From NCBI GenBank assembly GCA_030734395.1, contig JAUZTG010000041.1:930001-994000 (forward strand): a stretch of DNA of 64,000 nt, written 5' to 3'. This stretch comes from Sarocladium kiliense (Eukaryota; Ascomycota; Sordariomycetes; Hypocreales; Sarocladiaceae). Position numbers and translations under genes: made by a program. Below the pieces are notes generated by a model. It made no database searches. It was not told the DNA's origin and saw only the letters and a program-made list of their open reading frames with translations. This document shows, piece after piece, positions 1 to 9,202 of the stretch (position 1 is its first letter; each line of letters begins with the position of its first letter).

Positions 1-1246
1 GAAAGGATATGTTACCCCTCCCTCAGAAATCCCATTGCTTGCATCGAGCGGGCCACAAGCTTTCGTGCCGCCTAGATGATCCTTCTACGGAATCGGGTTA
101 GTGATCCTTCTTGCAGCGCAACGTGGCTCACCAACGTCGCCTTGGCTTGGTTGGGGAATGGGAAAGCAGGGAAAGCAAGGAAGAGGCAGTCACGAGTAAG
201 ATGCCAAAAACCCTCAATTCTGAGGGACGGCGCAAAACCAGTGTGTTCTCTTGGATGACCCCTGTTTTCGACTGTGACTGTGTTTGCCTAGCGCACCTGT
301 TGACTAGTATTTACTATGGTTCTTGCTTACCAAGAAATGCCTGTGCTCGTCACGGCAAGGAGATTGACAAAAGTGTGTTGCACTCTGGCCCAAGAAGGGA
401 TGAAGTCACATTTTCGTGGACTGTTGACGTCGGGTCTCTTACAGAAGGTGTATCGCCTGCCGACATAGGAGGCAATGAAGCCGACATCATTTCTCTGGAG
501 CCATGACATTATCCTCAAGGTGGGCAGTAAAGCAAGCTGCTTGGAGCCTGGAGAGCTGGATCAGCAGGGTCCTACCAAAAGCAGGCAAATTCCCCAGAGA
601 TCCCAGGGAATGTAAGAGCTCTGGTGGAGAACTGCTTGAGGGCCAAAGAAGTGACGAATTGTTTGACATGAGTGTCTCGTCGTGGTGTTTGTCCCAAGCG
701 ACTACCTCATTGCCGCTCATCCTGGTGGTGGTGGTGTGAGGCATCATAGCGGTGGCGAAGGACCCTGAACTTCCTAGACTGTGAAGACATACGGGGTCCA
801 CCACCCCTGTAGTGCCCACCCACACCTGGCGGGGTGGGTGTCTGTTACGCCATTTCTTGCGCCGGTGGGTGCCACCAACGCCAGCGCCCAAAGCGGATCA
901 CGCGCTGTAGATCTCTGGGCGGCGTCTGCTGCCAGGTGCCCATCCCATCCCATCCCGTCACTGCCAGGCGTAGTGCAGGTGCAGCTTGCAAAGTGGCAGT
1001 CAAGTCGCTCCTGCACTTTCCTAGGGTCGCTCCTTCTGCTGAGGCTTACTTCCATTATAAAGTCTTGTGATCCCCTCCCCCAACCTTCCTTCTCATCCTT
1101 TTTTCGATAAGCCTTCAGCCTTGTAAACAATTATATCTCAATCCACCAGCCAGTACTCTCCTCGTTTCTCGTTACAGCCTCGCGCTTGACCACACACACC
1201 GCAAACACTCCCAACTTATACTACCAACCGCAAAACAACCATCACC
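1..1246. other. Gene-poor left edge and promoter of the small gene at 1247
   Basis: No open frame here resembles a known protein. The last 200 bases look like a fungal core promoter reading right: a TATAAAG element near 1058, a long C/T-rich stretch from about 1070 to 1110, and an A/C-rich leader up to the ATG at 1247. The rest may be distal promoter or the 3' flank of a gene outside the window. Confidence 0.5.
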
Positions 1247-1462
1247 ATGCCTGGCCGTCAAGACTCTTACTCCAACATCTCCATCCCCAACTCTCCTCCT
1301 CCGCCTCAAGATCTGTCGTCCTACGCTCGGTTCATGCACGATCACACCAAGCGTCAAATGGAGGCTTCAGGCGCCGGCGCACCGCGATCTGGCGGCCGCG
1401 CTGCCGGAGCCACACACGCGATGACCAACGGCACATCACCCACCAGTGATTACTCATCATAA
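1247..1462 (+). CDS. Small serine/proline-rich protein of unknown function (71 aa)
   Basis: I do not recognise a family. The 71-residue product begins MPGRQDSYSNISIPN, has a short proline run (SPPPPQDLSSYA, about residues 16-27), a charged middle (HDHTKRQMEA) and a Gly/Ala/Ser-rich tail ending in SSDYSS-like residues. There is no signal peptide or membrane segment; it looks like a small, largely disordered soluble protein. The start is supported by a good ATG context (ATCACCATG) and by a TATAAAG plus C/T-rich promoter 140-190 bp upstream, which suggests a regulated, possibly well-expressed gene. It has no intron. Small proteins of this type are common in Dothideomycete genomes, but I cannot name an orthologue. 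Confidence 0.55.
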   Translation: MPGRQDSYSNISIPNSPPPPQDLSSYARFMHDHTKRQMEASGAGAPRSGGRAAGATHAMTNGTSPTSDYSS

Positions 1463-2154
1463 TGTGTCACCACAACATCACTTCGAACCTTTCGGAATAC
1501 ACACTCAAACAGATTGGGCAAGACAAGCGATGGGTTAATTCTTCCTTCTGGAAGATTGAGACCATACACCTGTACCACCATTGGCCCACATCGGGGATGT
1601 CGGCGGCGCACATGACGATGCTCTGCGCCGGCTGTTGCGACGTCGGTGGCGACTCCGCCACTGATCCTCAACCATCAGCGACAATCACACATCTCAACCT
1701 TGGTTTATGACGACATATATGACATCGGCGCTGGGGAAACGCACACCTGGTCATGGGTTTGCTTGCTTCTAATTTCATTTCGCAAGGGTTAAGCATACGG
1801 AACCTTGTTAGGATGATGACAGTCTATTTGCGGTGACTGGTCATGGCGCAATGGAGTTTTTTCCAGGAGTCTTAATAGCATACCTGGTTAGCATTACGAA
1901 ATTTGAATAGGACATAAGAATGTCCAAAGCACACATGTTACCCGCCAACGTGACCAGTTAACATGTCGAATGCGTGTTGGTCCGATGTATCATGTTCTTC
2001 ATCGAACGAGTAACCTTAGTAAACTTTTGCATTTTCAAAACAAAAAAGGTCGAATGTTTAGAAGGTAGTAATCCACATCACTATATGAGAGAGGTTCAAC
2101 ATTGATTCATGACGCATTAATTCATATCCAGTATCAAAAGTTGCATCCACTCGC
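1463..2154. other. Intergenic region between the small gene and YJU2
   Basis: About 690 bp holding the 3' flanks of two converging genes. I see no coding frame with family features and no repeat. An A-rich stretch near 2030-2050 could contribute to 3'-end formation. Confidence 0.4.
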
Positions 2155-3118
2155 TCAAGCAACCTTCTTTTTGATCCCTAATAACGCTGCATGGTCCTTC
2201 TTCTTCTTGACAACTCGCTTGAAAGTAGGTGCCGGCGCTGCCCCCGATGACACGGCTGCTTCCTGCTCCTTGGCTGCAAGCGCCGACGCGGGTAACGCAG
2301 GCTTCACAAACCCATCCTCGCCCGCTGCTATTGGGGGAAACTCGTTTTCCCCTACTCCGTTCACTGTGCTGTCATCGGCGAGTTCTATTGATGCCGGTCC
2401 TGAGGCTCTTGCAGCAGCAAACGCCCTTCTCGCTGCCTCTTCATCCTCCCTTTCCTGCCTTTCCCGCTCTTCGTCTTCTGATCTCACGACCGTATCCGCG
2501 TAGTCCATCCCATCCTTCTCATTTCTGTTGATCCTCGCATTCCGATAACGAATCTCATCCAACGCATCTGCGGCAGCCATCTCCCTCCTCGCATCCGCAT
2601 TCTTCGCCTCTAGATCCGCCATCGCATTTGTCTCTTCCTCGCCCGCAGCCTCTGCTTCCTCGCGCTCCAGCCTATCGAGGCGCTGCTCATCCGTCTCCCC
2701 TTCAGTTTCCTTGTTGCGCCAGGGCTCGGCATTGCGGATGGCGCCTTTGACCATGGCGTAATCGTTGTTCTTGGGGTCGGTCCGGAAGATGATGGGGGCG
2801 GAGCAGCGGGTGCATTTGATGTGGAAGTGGAAGATCTGGATGCCGCGGTACTTGTCGTCTTGGTTGGTTTCTTTGCGAGAGTTGAACTTGCGACCTTTGT
2901 AGATGAACTCGCCGCAGGTTGTGCATTTCATGGAGAACGGTGCCATGAGGCGGACAGTCTGGATGCGCGGGCCGGTTTGCTTGGGGCCTCGCCGCCGGGA
3001 GATGTCCCGGGGGTCGAAGTCGGCCGGGTAGTATTTCTATGAACAAGTCAGCTGGTGTCTCAACGTGAGCGCCCTGAAAGTAGAGCTTGCTTACCTGAAG
3101 AACTTTGCGCTCAGACAT
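2155..3118 (-). CDS. YJU2: Splicing factor YJU2 (CWC16 / CCDC94 family)
   Basis: Step I splicing factor of the Prp19-associated complex, recruited to the activated spliceosome in the nucleus. Two exons on the minus strand: 3095-3118 (only MSERKVLQ) and 2155-3036, with a 58-nt intron (GTAAGC donor, TAG acceptor), giving 301 aa. Splicing restores the family N-terminus MSERKVLQKYYPADFDP, which strongly supports the start. The conserved domain has the CxxC pairs Cys46/Cys49 and Cys83/Cys86 (CTTC and IKCTRC) and the family motifs EFIYKGRKFN and TDPKNNDYAMV, where the paralogue CCDC130/Saf4 differs. The C-terminal half is acidic and coiled-coil-like, ending in a basic tail. It shares a 306-bp divergent promoter with KIN17, another spliceosome-associated protein. 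Confidence 0.95.
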
Positions 3119-3424
3119 GTCGGCGGTGTTTTGACGAAGATGATATGCGAAGGAAGGCTGGCTGTTAGGAAGCGGCGCGACAAGGCAGCAAAAACGGGTG
3201 GGGCCGGTCGCGATTAGATAAACCCCACGCTTGTCCTGATTTGATGCGAGGCTGAAGAACCGGCGACTTGCGCGCAGGCAACTCGTCTACCCAACTTTCG
3301 ACTTTCACCTTCATCACTCCTGGTTGGTTTATTACCTTCAACACCACGGCAAAAATCTGAGACGGTCTGCATCGGACATCAAAATCAAGGGAGACACCGC
3401 TGATACCCCTCTCGCCGTGCGAAG
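3119..3424. promoter_or_regulatory. Bidirectional promoter between YJU2 and KIN17
   Basis: A 306-bp divergent spacer. No TATA box is evident, as is usual for housekeeping genes. Both flanking products act on RNA in the nucleus, so shared control is plausible. Confidence 0.5.
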
Positions 3425-4444
3425 ATGCCACGCGCCGAGGCAGGGTCCGTCAAGGACATAGCCAACCGGCAGAAGCTGAAGGGCCTCCAGCGCCTGCGCT
3501 TCTACTGCCAGGTTTGTGAGAAACAATGTCGAGATGCGAACGGTTTCAAAATGCACACTCAGTCCGAAAGCCACGTCCGCAAGCTTCTCCTCGTCGGAGA
3601 GGACCCCAAGAAGTTCCTTGAATCGTACAGCAAGCAGTTCCTCAGTGACTTCGTCCAACTTTTACGAACGGGACACGGCGAAAAGAAGATTGGAATCAAC
3701 CGCTTCTACCAGGAGTACATCGCCAATAAGGAACACGTCCACATGAACTCAACAAAATGGTCGTCCTTGACGGAGTTCGCGAAGTATCTGGGACGGGAAG
3801 GCATTTGCAGGGTGGAGGAGACGGAGAAGGATGGCTTGACGATTGCATGGATCGACAACTCCCCCGAGGCATTACGGCGACAAGAAGCGCTGAAGAAGAA
3901 AGAGGCACAGGATCAGGGCGATGACGAGTTGGAACAGAAGATGATCAGGGAGCAAATCCGAAGGGCACAAGCGAGCGCAGACACCCGCAAGAAGGAGGTA
4001 GAAGAAGACCCAGAAGATCGTGAACTCAAACGGCAAGATGGCGAGAAGATCAAGCTGTCCTTCGGGGCCAAGCCTGCTACGAAGCCTCCAACAGATGCGG
4101 CGTCACCGTCAGCACCGGCACCAGAAGCCGAATCCGGCGCAACAGCAAGCGCATCGTCACCAGACAAGCCGTCAGAGGCAGCACCGGCTGCTTCAAAACC
4201 AAGCGGGATTGGCGGCGGCGGTATATCGATGAAGTTTGGGACAAAGCCTCCGCAGGCGAAGAACGTGTTTGCTCAGGCCAAGAAAAATGCACTGTCAGGC
4301 GGCACAAAGAAGCCCTCCACGTTTGAGCAGCCGAGGAAGATGAGCGAGGCAGAACGGATCATGAAGGAGGAGATGGAGAGAAAGAAGAGGCCGCGGGAGG
4401 CGGCAGGCTTCGGGATGCCTGGGGGTAAGAAGCAGAAGCATTAG
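3425..4444 (+). CDS. KIN17-family DNA/RNA-binding zinc-finger protein
   Basis: Nuclear KIN17-family protein (human KIN, yeast Rts2 relative), linked to pre-mRNA splicing and DNA damage/replication. Single exon, 339 aa. It starts MPRAEAGSVKDIANRQKLKGLQ, with a C2H2 finger at Cys28-Cys31-His44-His50 (CQVCEKQCRDANGFKMH...H). The KIN17-specific winged helix follows (about 51-160, including FLSDFVQLLRTGHGEKKI and NRFYQEYI). From 170 on there is a charged helix, then an Ala/Pro/Ser-rich disordered segment. The end has the conserved GGISMKFG and a basic KKRPREAAGFGMPGGKKQK, a likely nuclear localisation signal. The C-terminal tandem SH3/KOW domains of animal KIN17 are absent, as in other fungi. Divergent from YJU2. 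Confidence 0.93.
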   Translation: MPRAEAGSVKDIANRQKLKGLQRLRFYCQVCEKQCRDANGFKMHTQSESHVRKLLLVGEDPKKFLESYSKQFLSDFVQLLRTGHGEKKIGINRFYQEYIANKEHVHMNSTKWSSLTEFAKYLGREGICRVEETEKDGLTIAWIDNSPEALRRQEALKKKEAQDQGDDELEQKMIREQIRRAQASADTRKKEVEEDPEDRELKRQDGEKIKLSFGAKPATKPPTDAASPSAPAPEAESGATASASSPDKPSEAAPAASKPSGIGGGGISMKFGTKPPQAKNVFAQAKKNALSGGTKKPSTFEQPRKMSEAERIMKEEMERKKRPREAAGFGMPGGKKQKH

Positions 4445-4674
4445 TAGTCTTGGCTGTGTAGGAGGTGGGAGTATATGGTATCGAAAACAGCATGGCGTTC
4501 GGGGTTGGTGCATGGCGGCCTCATTTGTTCGAAGTCGCACATATGGTCATGATAATGAATATTCTCTGTCAAGTCTCTGAAGCCTAGCTGGTCAAGCTGT
4601 GAAGCCCGCCTATCTGATTCCCTCCGATTCGCCAAACGCCATATATTCTCAGTGATCCCTTTTAAACCGTATCA

Positions 4675-5162
4675 TTACTCGTTCTCTTGCTCGGTACCAT
4701 CCCTCCTGCAATCCAAGTTAGCAAATGCGAAGCCATATCACCCATCCCAAGCATGGCAGAACTTACGGGATATACTGTATCCTATACTCATCCTCGATAG
4801 ACGCCCTCACATCATCCGGCAACTGACCCGAAACCTTCGTCGCGTAAGTCCCCGGGACATACCCATCCAGTCTCTGGTACTTTGCGACCCACGACTTGGC
4901 CGGGTCAGCGATTGTGATGACACCCTCGAAGACCTGGGAGGTGCAGCTTTCGATCTGATCTTGCGAGCCCTGGAGGTGGAGGAAATCTTCGCAGTTCGGG
5001 CAGCCTTCGTCGCGGAAACGCTATAGAGAAAGGTGGGTTAGCGACGGCGCGCGGGCAATTTGAGGACAGAGAGGGCGGGCGTACAGCGTAGGTCATGACG
5101 ATGGAGCAGACCATGCAGGCGCGGAGGTAGCGCTGCTGACCGGAGGAGGTGAAGAAAGACAT
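4675..5162 (-). CDS. SPT4: Transcription elongation factor SPT4
   Basis: Small zinc protein that pairs with Spt5 (DSIF) on elongating RNA polymerase II. Three minus-strand exons, 5085-5162, 4767-5020 and 4675-4705, with introns of 64 and 61 nt, encode 120 aa, the usual Spt4 length. The four zinc cysteines are Cys16/Cys19 (ACMVC) and Cys33/Cys36 (GCPNC). The family segments CTSQVFEGVI, SWVAKYQRLDGYVPGTYA and VSGQLP all follow. The chosen start (MSFFTSSGQQRYLRACMVC) puts the first CxxC where the family has it; an upstream in-frame ATG would add about 34 unrelated residues. The last exon adds only RDGTEQENE. It converges with KIN17 across 230 bp, where both transcripts must end. Confidence 0.93.
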
Positions 5163-5377
5163 GACGGGCGGTGGGGGGTTGTCGGTGGTGGTCTTGACGA
5201 GGCTGAAGCGTTGCTTGAGGTAGCTCGCCGCGATCTTTGAGGTCGAGTTGAAGGTAGAATGCAACTAAACCAAATATGCAGCAAACGCATGTATCAAGGT
5301 TCCTACAACTTCGACATCAAAATGTTTGATGGTCCTCACCTTTCTTCGCACCTAGTGCAATTTCTGAAGAAAAACCT

Positions 5378-5821
5378 ATGACCATGAGCATCCAGGCCGA
5401 TACTTCTATTTCCAAGGGGAGAAGTATAAACAGCAAGTCTTACGATCTCCTAACTTGCACCATCCGCACACCACCCTTCTCTTTCGTCCACCTAGAGCTC
5501 GTCAGCGCCGATCCTACCAACATCGGCCAAAACATCGCCCTAGATGATTTGCAAATCAAATCATACTGCACCTCCGCATGTCGTCAGTTTCTTGGTCTCA
5601 CAGGGGCCGCTATCCCCATCGATATCCTCAAGGTTGAAGGGGTGGAATGCTGGTTGAGGGTGCCGCGCCAGGACTTGGGATCGTTCTCGGCGGCTGTGAC
5701 GACGTGGAAGGGCACGACGGATGAGAAGGGCACGAGGATGGTTTTGAGGGTGACGCAGTGTTCAGATTGGTTGGGGATGATGGTTGGGACAGCGGAGCAG
5801 GAGAAGCTGTGGGGTTCTTGA
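5378..5821 (+). CDS. POP8: RNase P / RNase MRP subunit Pop8-like protein
   Basis: Probable Pop8-type subunit of nuclear RNase P (tRNA 5' maturation) and RNase MRP (rRNA processing). Single exon, 147 aa. The Pop8-like core is visible as a first beta strand with TIRTPPFSFVHLEL (about 28-41), the central helix and turn FLGLTGAAIPIDILKV (about 71-86), and CWLRVPRQDLGSFSAA (about 91-106). The Alba-like fold is expected for this family. The N-terminus is short and polar and the C-terminus ends near the fold. It runs away from SPT4 with a 215-bp divergent spacer. Pop8 is poorly conserved, so the name rests on the core pattern and on length; an unrelated Alba-like protein is the alternative. Confidence 0.75.
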   Translation: MTMSIQADTSISKGRSINSKSYDLLTCTIRTPPFSFVHLELVSADPTNIGQNIALDDLQIKSYCTSACRQFLGLTGAAIPIDILKVEGVECWLRVPRQDLGSFSAAVTTWKGTTDEKGTRMVLRVTQCSDWLGMMVGTAEQEKLWGS

Positions 5822-6506
5822 AGCAGGTGAACGGCTCTGGGCTTTTGCTTGAGAACACAGCGAGCGTGTTACGAGCTTCACCCAACAGCTACCGAACCCT
5901 GGCCGTGAGACGGCTTGATTCCTGCCCTGACAGCTTGCAGCCAGCGAACAGCGTCGCCAAAAGCAGCTGACCTGGTGCCTTCATACCAACCTACGCTATC
6001 CACGTCGTCAAAGGGCTTCTCAAGGCCATACCCCTCTGGAAACCAACAAAGGATGAGCAGTACGAATCATCAACTCTGGCCTCGATCAGCCAGTAGGGGC
6101 TCTACGATTCAGCAACATCCGTTGGAAGTCCTCGAACTCAACGCAGCACATGCGACAGGACAGTATACTGGCCTGATTTTGTCAGCTCACGAGGGTATGA
6201 AAAGCGGATGCCCCGCCGAAGTCTTTCCCTGACTCAATGCCCGATCGAGTTGAGAAGCCATTTCTGTGATCCGTACGAGTCAAACGGGAAGCCTTTCACA
6301 AATGGAGTGATGGCCTTGGTTGGAGGTAAAGCATGCAGTGCAAATGGAAGTATCAGGGTCACAGAGGGCCAATGTGCTACGAATTATGTATCTTAAGTCA
6401 AACGATGTGAGCTATCTTCCAAAAAAAGCCATCAAGGTACAATTCAACGCTTCTTTTGCCAGTACAAATTTCTGCCGTCTAGATCTACACCGTGTGCCAA
6501 AGCCAT
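5822..6506. other. Intergenic, convergent POP8-like and permease genes
   Basis: About 685 bp of 3' flanks. Several short open frames are present, but none shows codon bias or a recognisable domain. Confidence 0.4.
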
Positions 6507-8175
6507 CTAGTAGACGTAGCGGAAACTCCTGTTCTCAAAGTCTGTCAGGTCCTGAAGCAGCGCATCATCTACGGCCGCGACAGGCTGTCCCTGCTGCTCT
6601 GCATCACGCTTCTTGTTCCTCCTGATCAGAAGCAGCCTAAGAGCGCCAGCAATGCAGATCTGTGCAGCGACACATCCAATGATAAGCCTGCAACCCGTCT
6701 GGTAGATAGGTGCCTCGGAGCCGAGGAAGCCGTGGGGACCGATGATGTTGCCGATACAGTAGGCGAGGAAGACAAAGGCCGTTGCGGTTGTACGCTTGGT
6801 GTAGCCGCCGACGTTGGATGCAGGGAGCTGGAGAGCGACGATGAGACCACCGACGAAGGAGGCGCACTGTAGAGATAAGAGTCAGTCTTCAAGTCCTACA
6901 AGATTGAAGAGACACTTCGGCGAAGATACATACCATGTAATAACCAGCCAGGAGACCACCCTTGTTGGTGCGAGGTAGTTGCCAGAACAGGCAAACAGCC
7001 ACGAGCGTGGGCAAAAGCCAGATCATCATCACGTAGGTGCGAACATTCTTGACTCGCGATGCCACATACGGCCCAGTAAACATGAAGATAGCTGTGCAGG
7101 CACCGTAGGGGATACCGTAGGCCGTAGTGAGAAGTGCATCGCCAGTGAAGCCCTTGACGATGAGCTTCGAGAAGTTGGCAATACCACCATTGATGACCTC
7201 ATTGAACAGGACATACCAGAAGAGCAGCCAGACCTGAGCGTCGAAAAAGACTTCCTTAATCTGGTCCTTCTTGATCTTTCGGTTGAAGACACCGCCACGG
7301 CTGCGAGCGTTCTGTGCAATGAGCATAGCACGCTCTTCAGTTGTGAAGCGTCGAGCAGTGAGGATGTTATCTGGCATGAAGAACCAGAGAAGAACCCCCC
7401 AGGTAACCGTCAGGCCACCGCAAAGAACGTAGATAATGCGCCAGACATCCCAGCCCTTCGCCTGGCCGACGCCGTAGAAGAGAACACCACCAAACATGCT
7501 GCCCACGCCGTTGAAGCAGTAAAAGAGACCAGCACGAGCGGGCTGCTTGTCGCGAGTGAACCATTGCGAGACGATGAGCATGAATGCGGGCGTGATCACA
7601 GCCTCGAATACTCCGAGGAGGAAGCGGCAGACGGCCAGCCCGGCGAAGTTCTGTGCGGCTGCGGTGCAAAGGAGGATCGTACCCCAAGAGAGCACGAAAG
7701 CTGCGACGACTTTGCCGGTAGGATAGTGCTGGGCGACGTACGCAGCAGGCCATTCCGCGACGAGGTACGCGAAGTAGAAGATGGAAGCCATCCAGCTATA
7801 CTGGTCGCTCGTCATTCCAGTACTGTCGAAGAGGTCGAAGACGGCAGAGTATCCGAGAGCTTGCTTATCGACATATTGAAGAAGATAGGTTCCGCAAAGA
7901 AGTGGCATGAGATGCCAGTCGACCTTCTTGCGCAGCTTCTTGAGTCTGTCCTCATCGCCCATGAGCTCTTCAAGACGAGCGTTGGGAATGCCATGCTCGT
8001 GAAGGAAGAGCTGAGCTTCATCTAGATCGGCAGTGATGGCGGCTTTGACATCTGTGATGGTCTCGCAGTCACCGTTGGTGTTGGATTGGGCCTTTGAGAT
8101 GTCGTTCTTGGAGGTTTGGGTCTGGGACAGTGGTGCCCCATTGCCTTTCTCGAGGTTGTCGGCCTCGTTGGACAT
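6507..8175 (-). CDS. MFS transporter, allantoate permease (Dal5) family
   Basis: Plasma-membrane anion:cation symporter of the Dal5-like major facilitator subfamily, which imports allantoate, ureidosuccinate, dipeptides or carboxylate vitamins. Exon 1 is 6934-8175 and exon 2 6507-6866, with a 67-nt intron (GTATGT...CAG), giving 533 aa. A polar cytoplasmic N-terminus (about 75 aa) precedes twelve hydrophobic segments. Family marks are LLCGTYLLQYVDKQALGYSA in TM1, AEWPAAYVAQHYPTGK, CRFLLGVFEAVITPAFMLI, and in the second exon the TM11 motif NVGGYTKRTTATAFVFLAYC followed by GNIIGPHGF. The substrate cannot be read from sequence. The upstream region holds many GATA sites, typical of nitrogen-catabolite-controlled permeases. 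Confidence 0.92.
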
Positions 8176-9202
8176 TGTGTATCAGAGAAGGTAAATGACT
8201 CAATTGGTAAAGTAGGAGGGATGTTATGAAATAGCAGAGTAGACCTGCTGTTCTACGTGGAAAGAGAAGTTGAAAATGGGAAGAATTCAACCGGTTTATG
8301 AACACATCCACCGTCTTAGTGTCCAGATGATAACAGCACCAACTTCACGAACCATTCCAGACTTATCAGGTATCGCCATGCCAGGGATACAGATAGGACT
8401 GATAATGCTACTACGACTCTGACCCCTGCGGTAAACAGGCTCCGTTGCCGTCCCACTTCCCCGCGTTCTTGTCTGACTCGAGTGGGCTGGTAGCGATAAG
8501 TCTTATGGAGAAAGCTGTGTAGAAGAGGGCGCTCGTGATGCTTGGGAAGAGACCCATAGTTGCCCGCGGGAAAGACACGAGTTCGACTGACTCGCGCAGA
8601 AGAGGCGTCCATGATTGGATCGATAATGCTTGCCTATCAGCTCTGGACTGTGCGAAGATAGCGGGATGTGCATGACGGAGTCCAGATTTATAGCCTTTTA
8701 TTCTCCTTTCCCCGGATTACAAGGGTGCTAATGCAAAGGTGACCCGCAGATGATAACATCCCGTCTTCTCCGCGGCTGACTTTTGATGGACCCCCTGCCT
8801 TCTCCGCGGATAGCTACACTCTGAGATAGGCGGCGCTCCAATTTCGGCATCAGATGATAACTTGTCTTCCTCTCTTGATAGCTTGGAGCCTGATGTTTTC
8901 TTATCATGACAACCCCTTGTAGATGGTCAGTTCTTGGGTTGGTGTTTCGAAGAGCCACGGGCGATTCTGTAGAATTCCTGTAGGGTTCTTTCGTTCCAGA
9001 TAGCAGAGAAGAAAGAAAAGAAAAGATTAGGCAGCGTCGTCGGAAGATGATATGAAAAATGACTGAATCAAGCTTGTCGTGAAGTTGGATGAAGCGGCCC
9101 AGCAAAGCTGGCATTACTTTCATGAGTCTCAGCACAGACTATGAAGCAAGTGCATCTGCATGATCCTCGAAATTCATCTTCTTATTTCGCATTGACTTAA
9201 GC
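8176..9202 (-). promoter_or_regulatory. GATA-rich promoter of the Dal5-family permease
   Basis: The spacer upstream of the permease (its far end is the 3' flank of the esterase) holds at least ten HGATAR-type sites on either strand, for example 8328-8333, 8362-8367 (reverse), 8391-8396, 8400-8405, 8495-8500, 8621-8626, 8751-8756, 8824-8829, 8855-8860, 8876-8881 and 8900-8905 (reverse). CAGATGATAAC occurs three times (8324, 8747, 8851) and CTTCTCCGCGG twice (8765, 8799). HGATAR is the site of the fungal AreA/NIT2 nitrogen activator, so strong nitrogen control is expected. Confidence 0.7.

Noticed and set aside
6979..8025. A 348-codon plus-strand open frame opposite the Dal5-family permease
   Set aside because: Shadow frame: the opposite strand encodes clear transmembrane motifs and the plus-strand product is a charged, featureless sequence.
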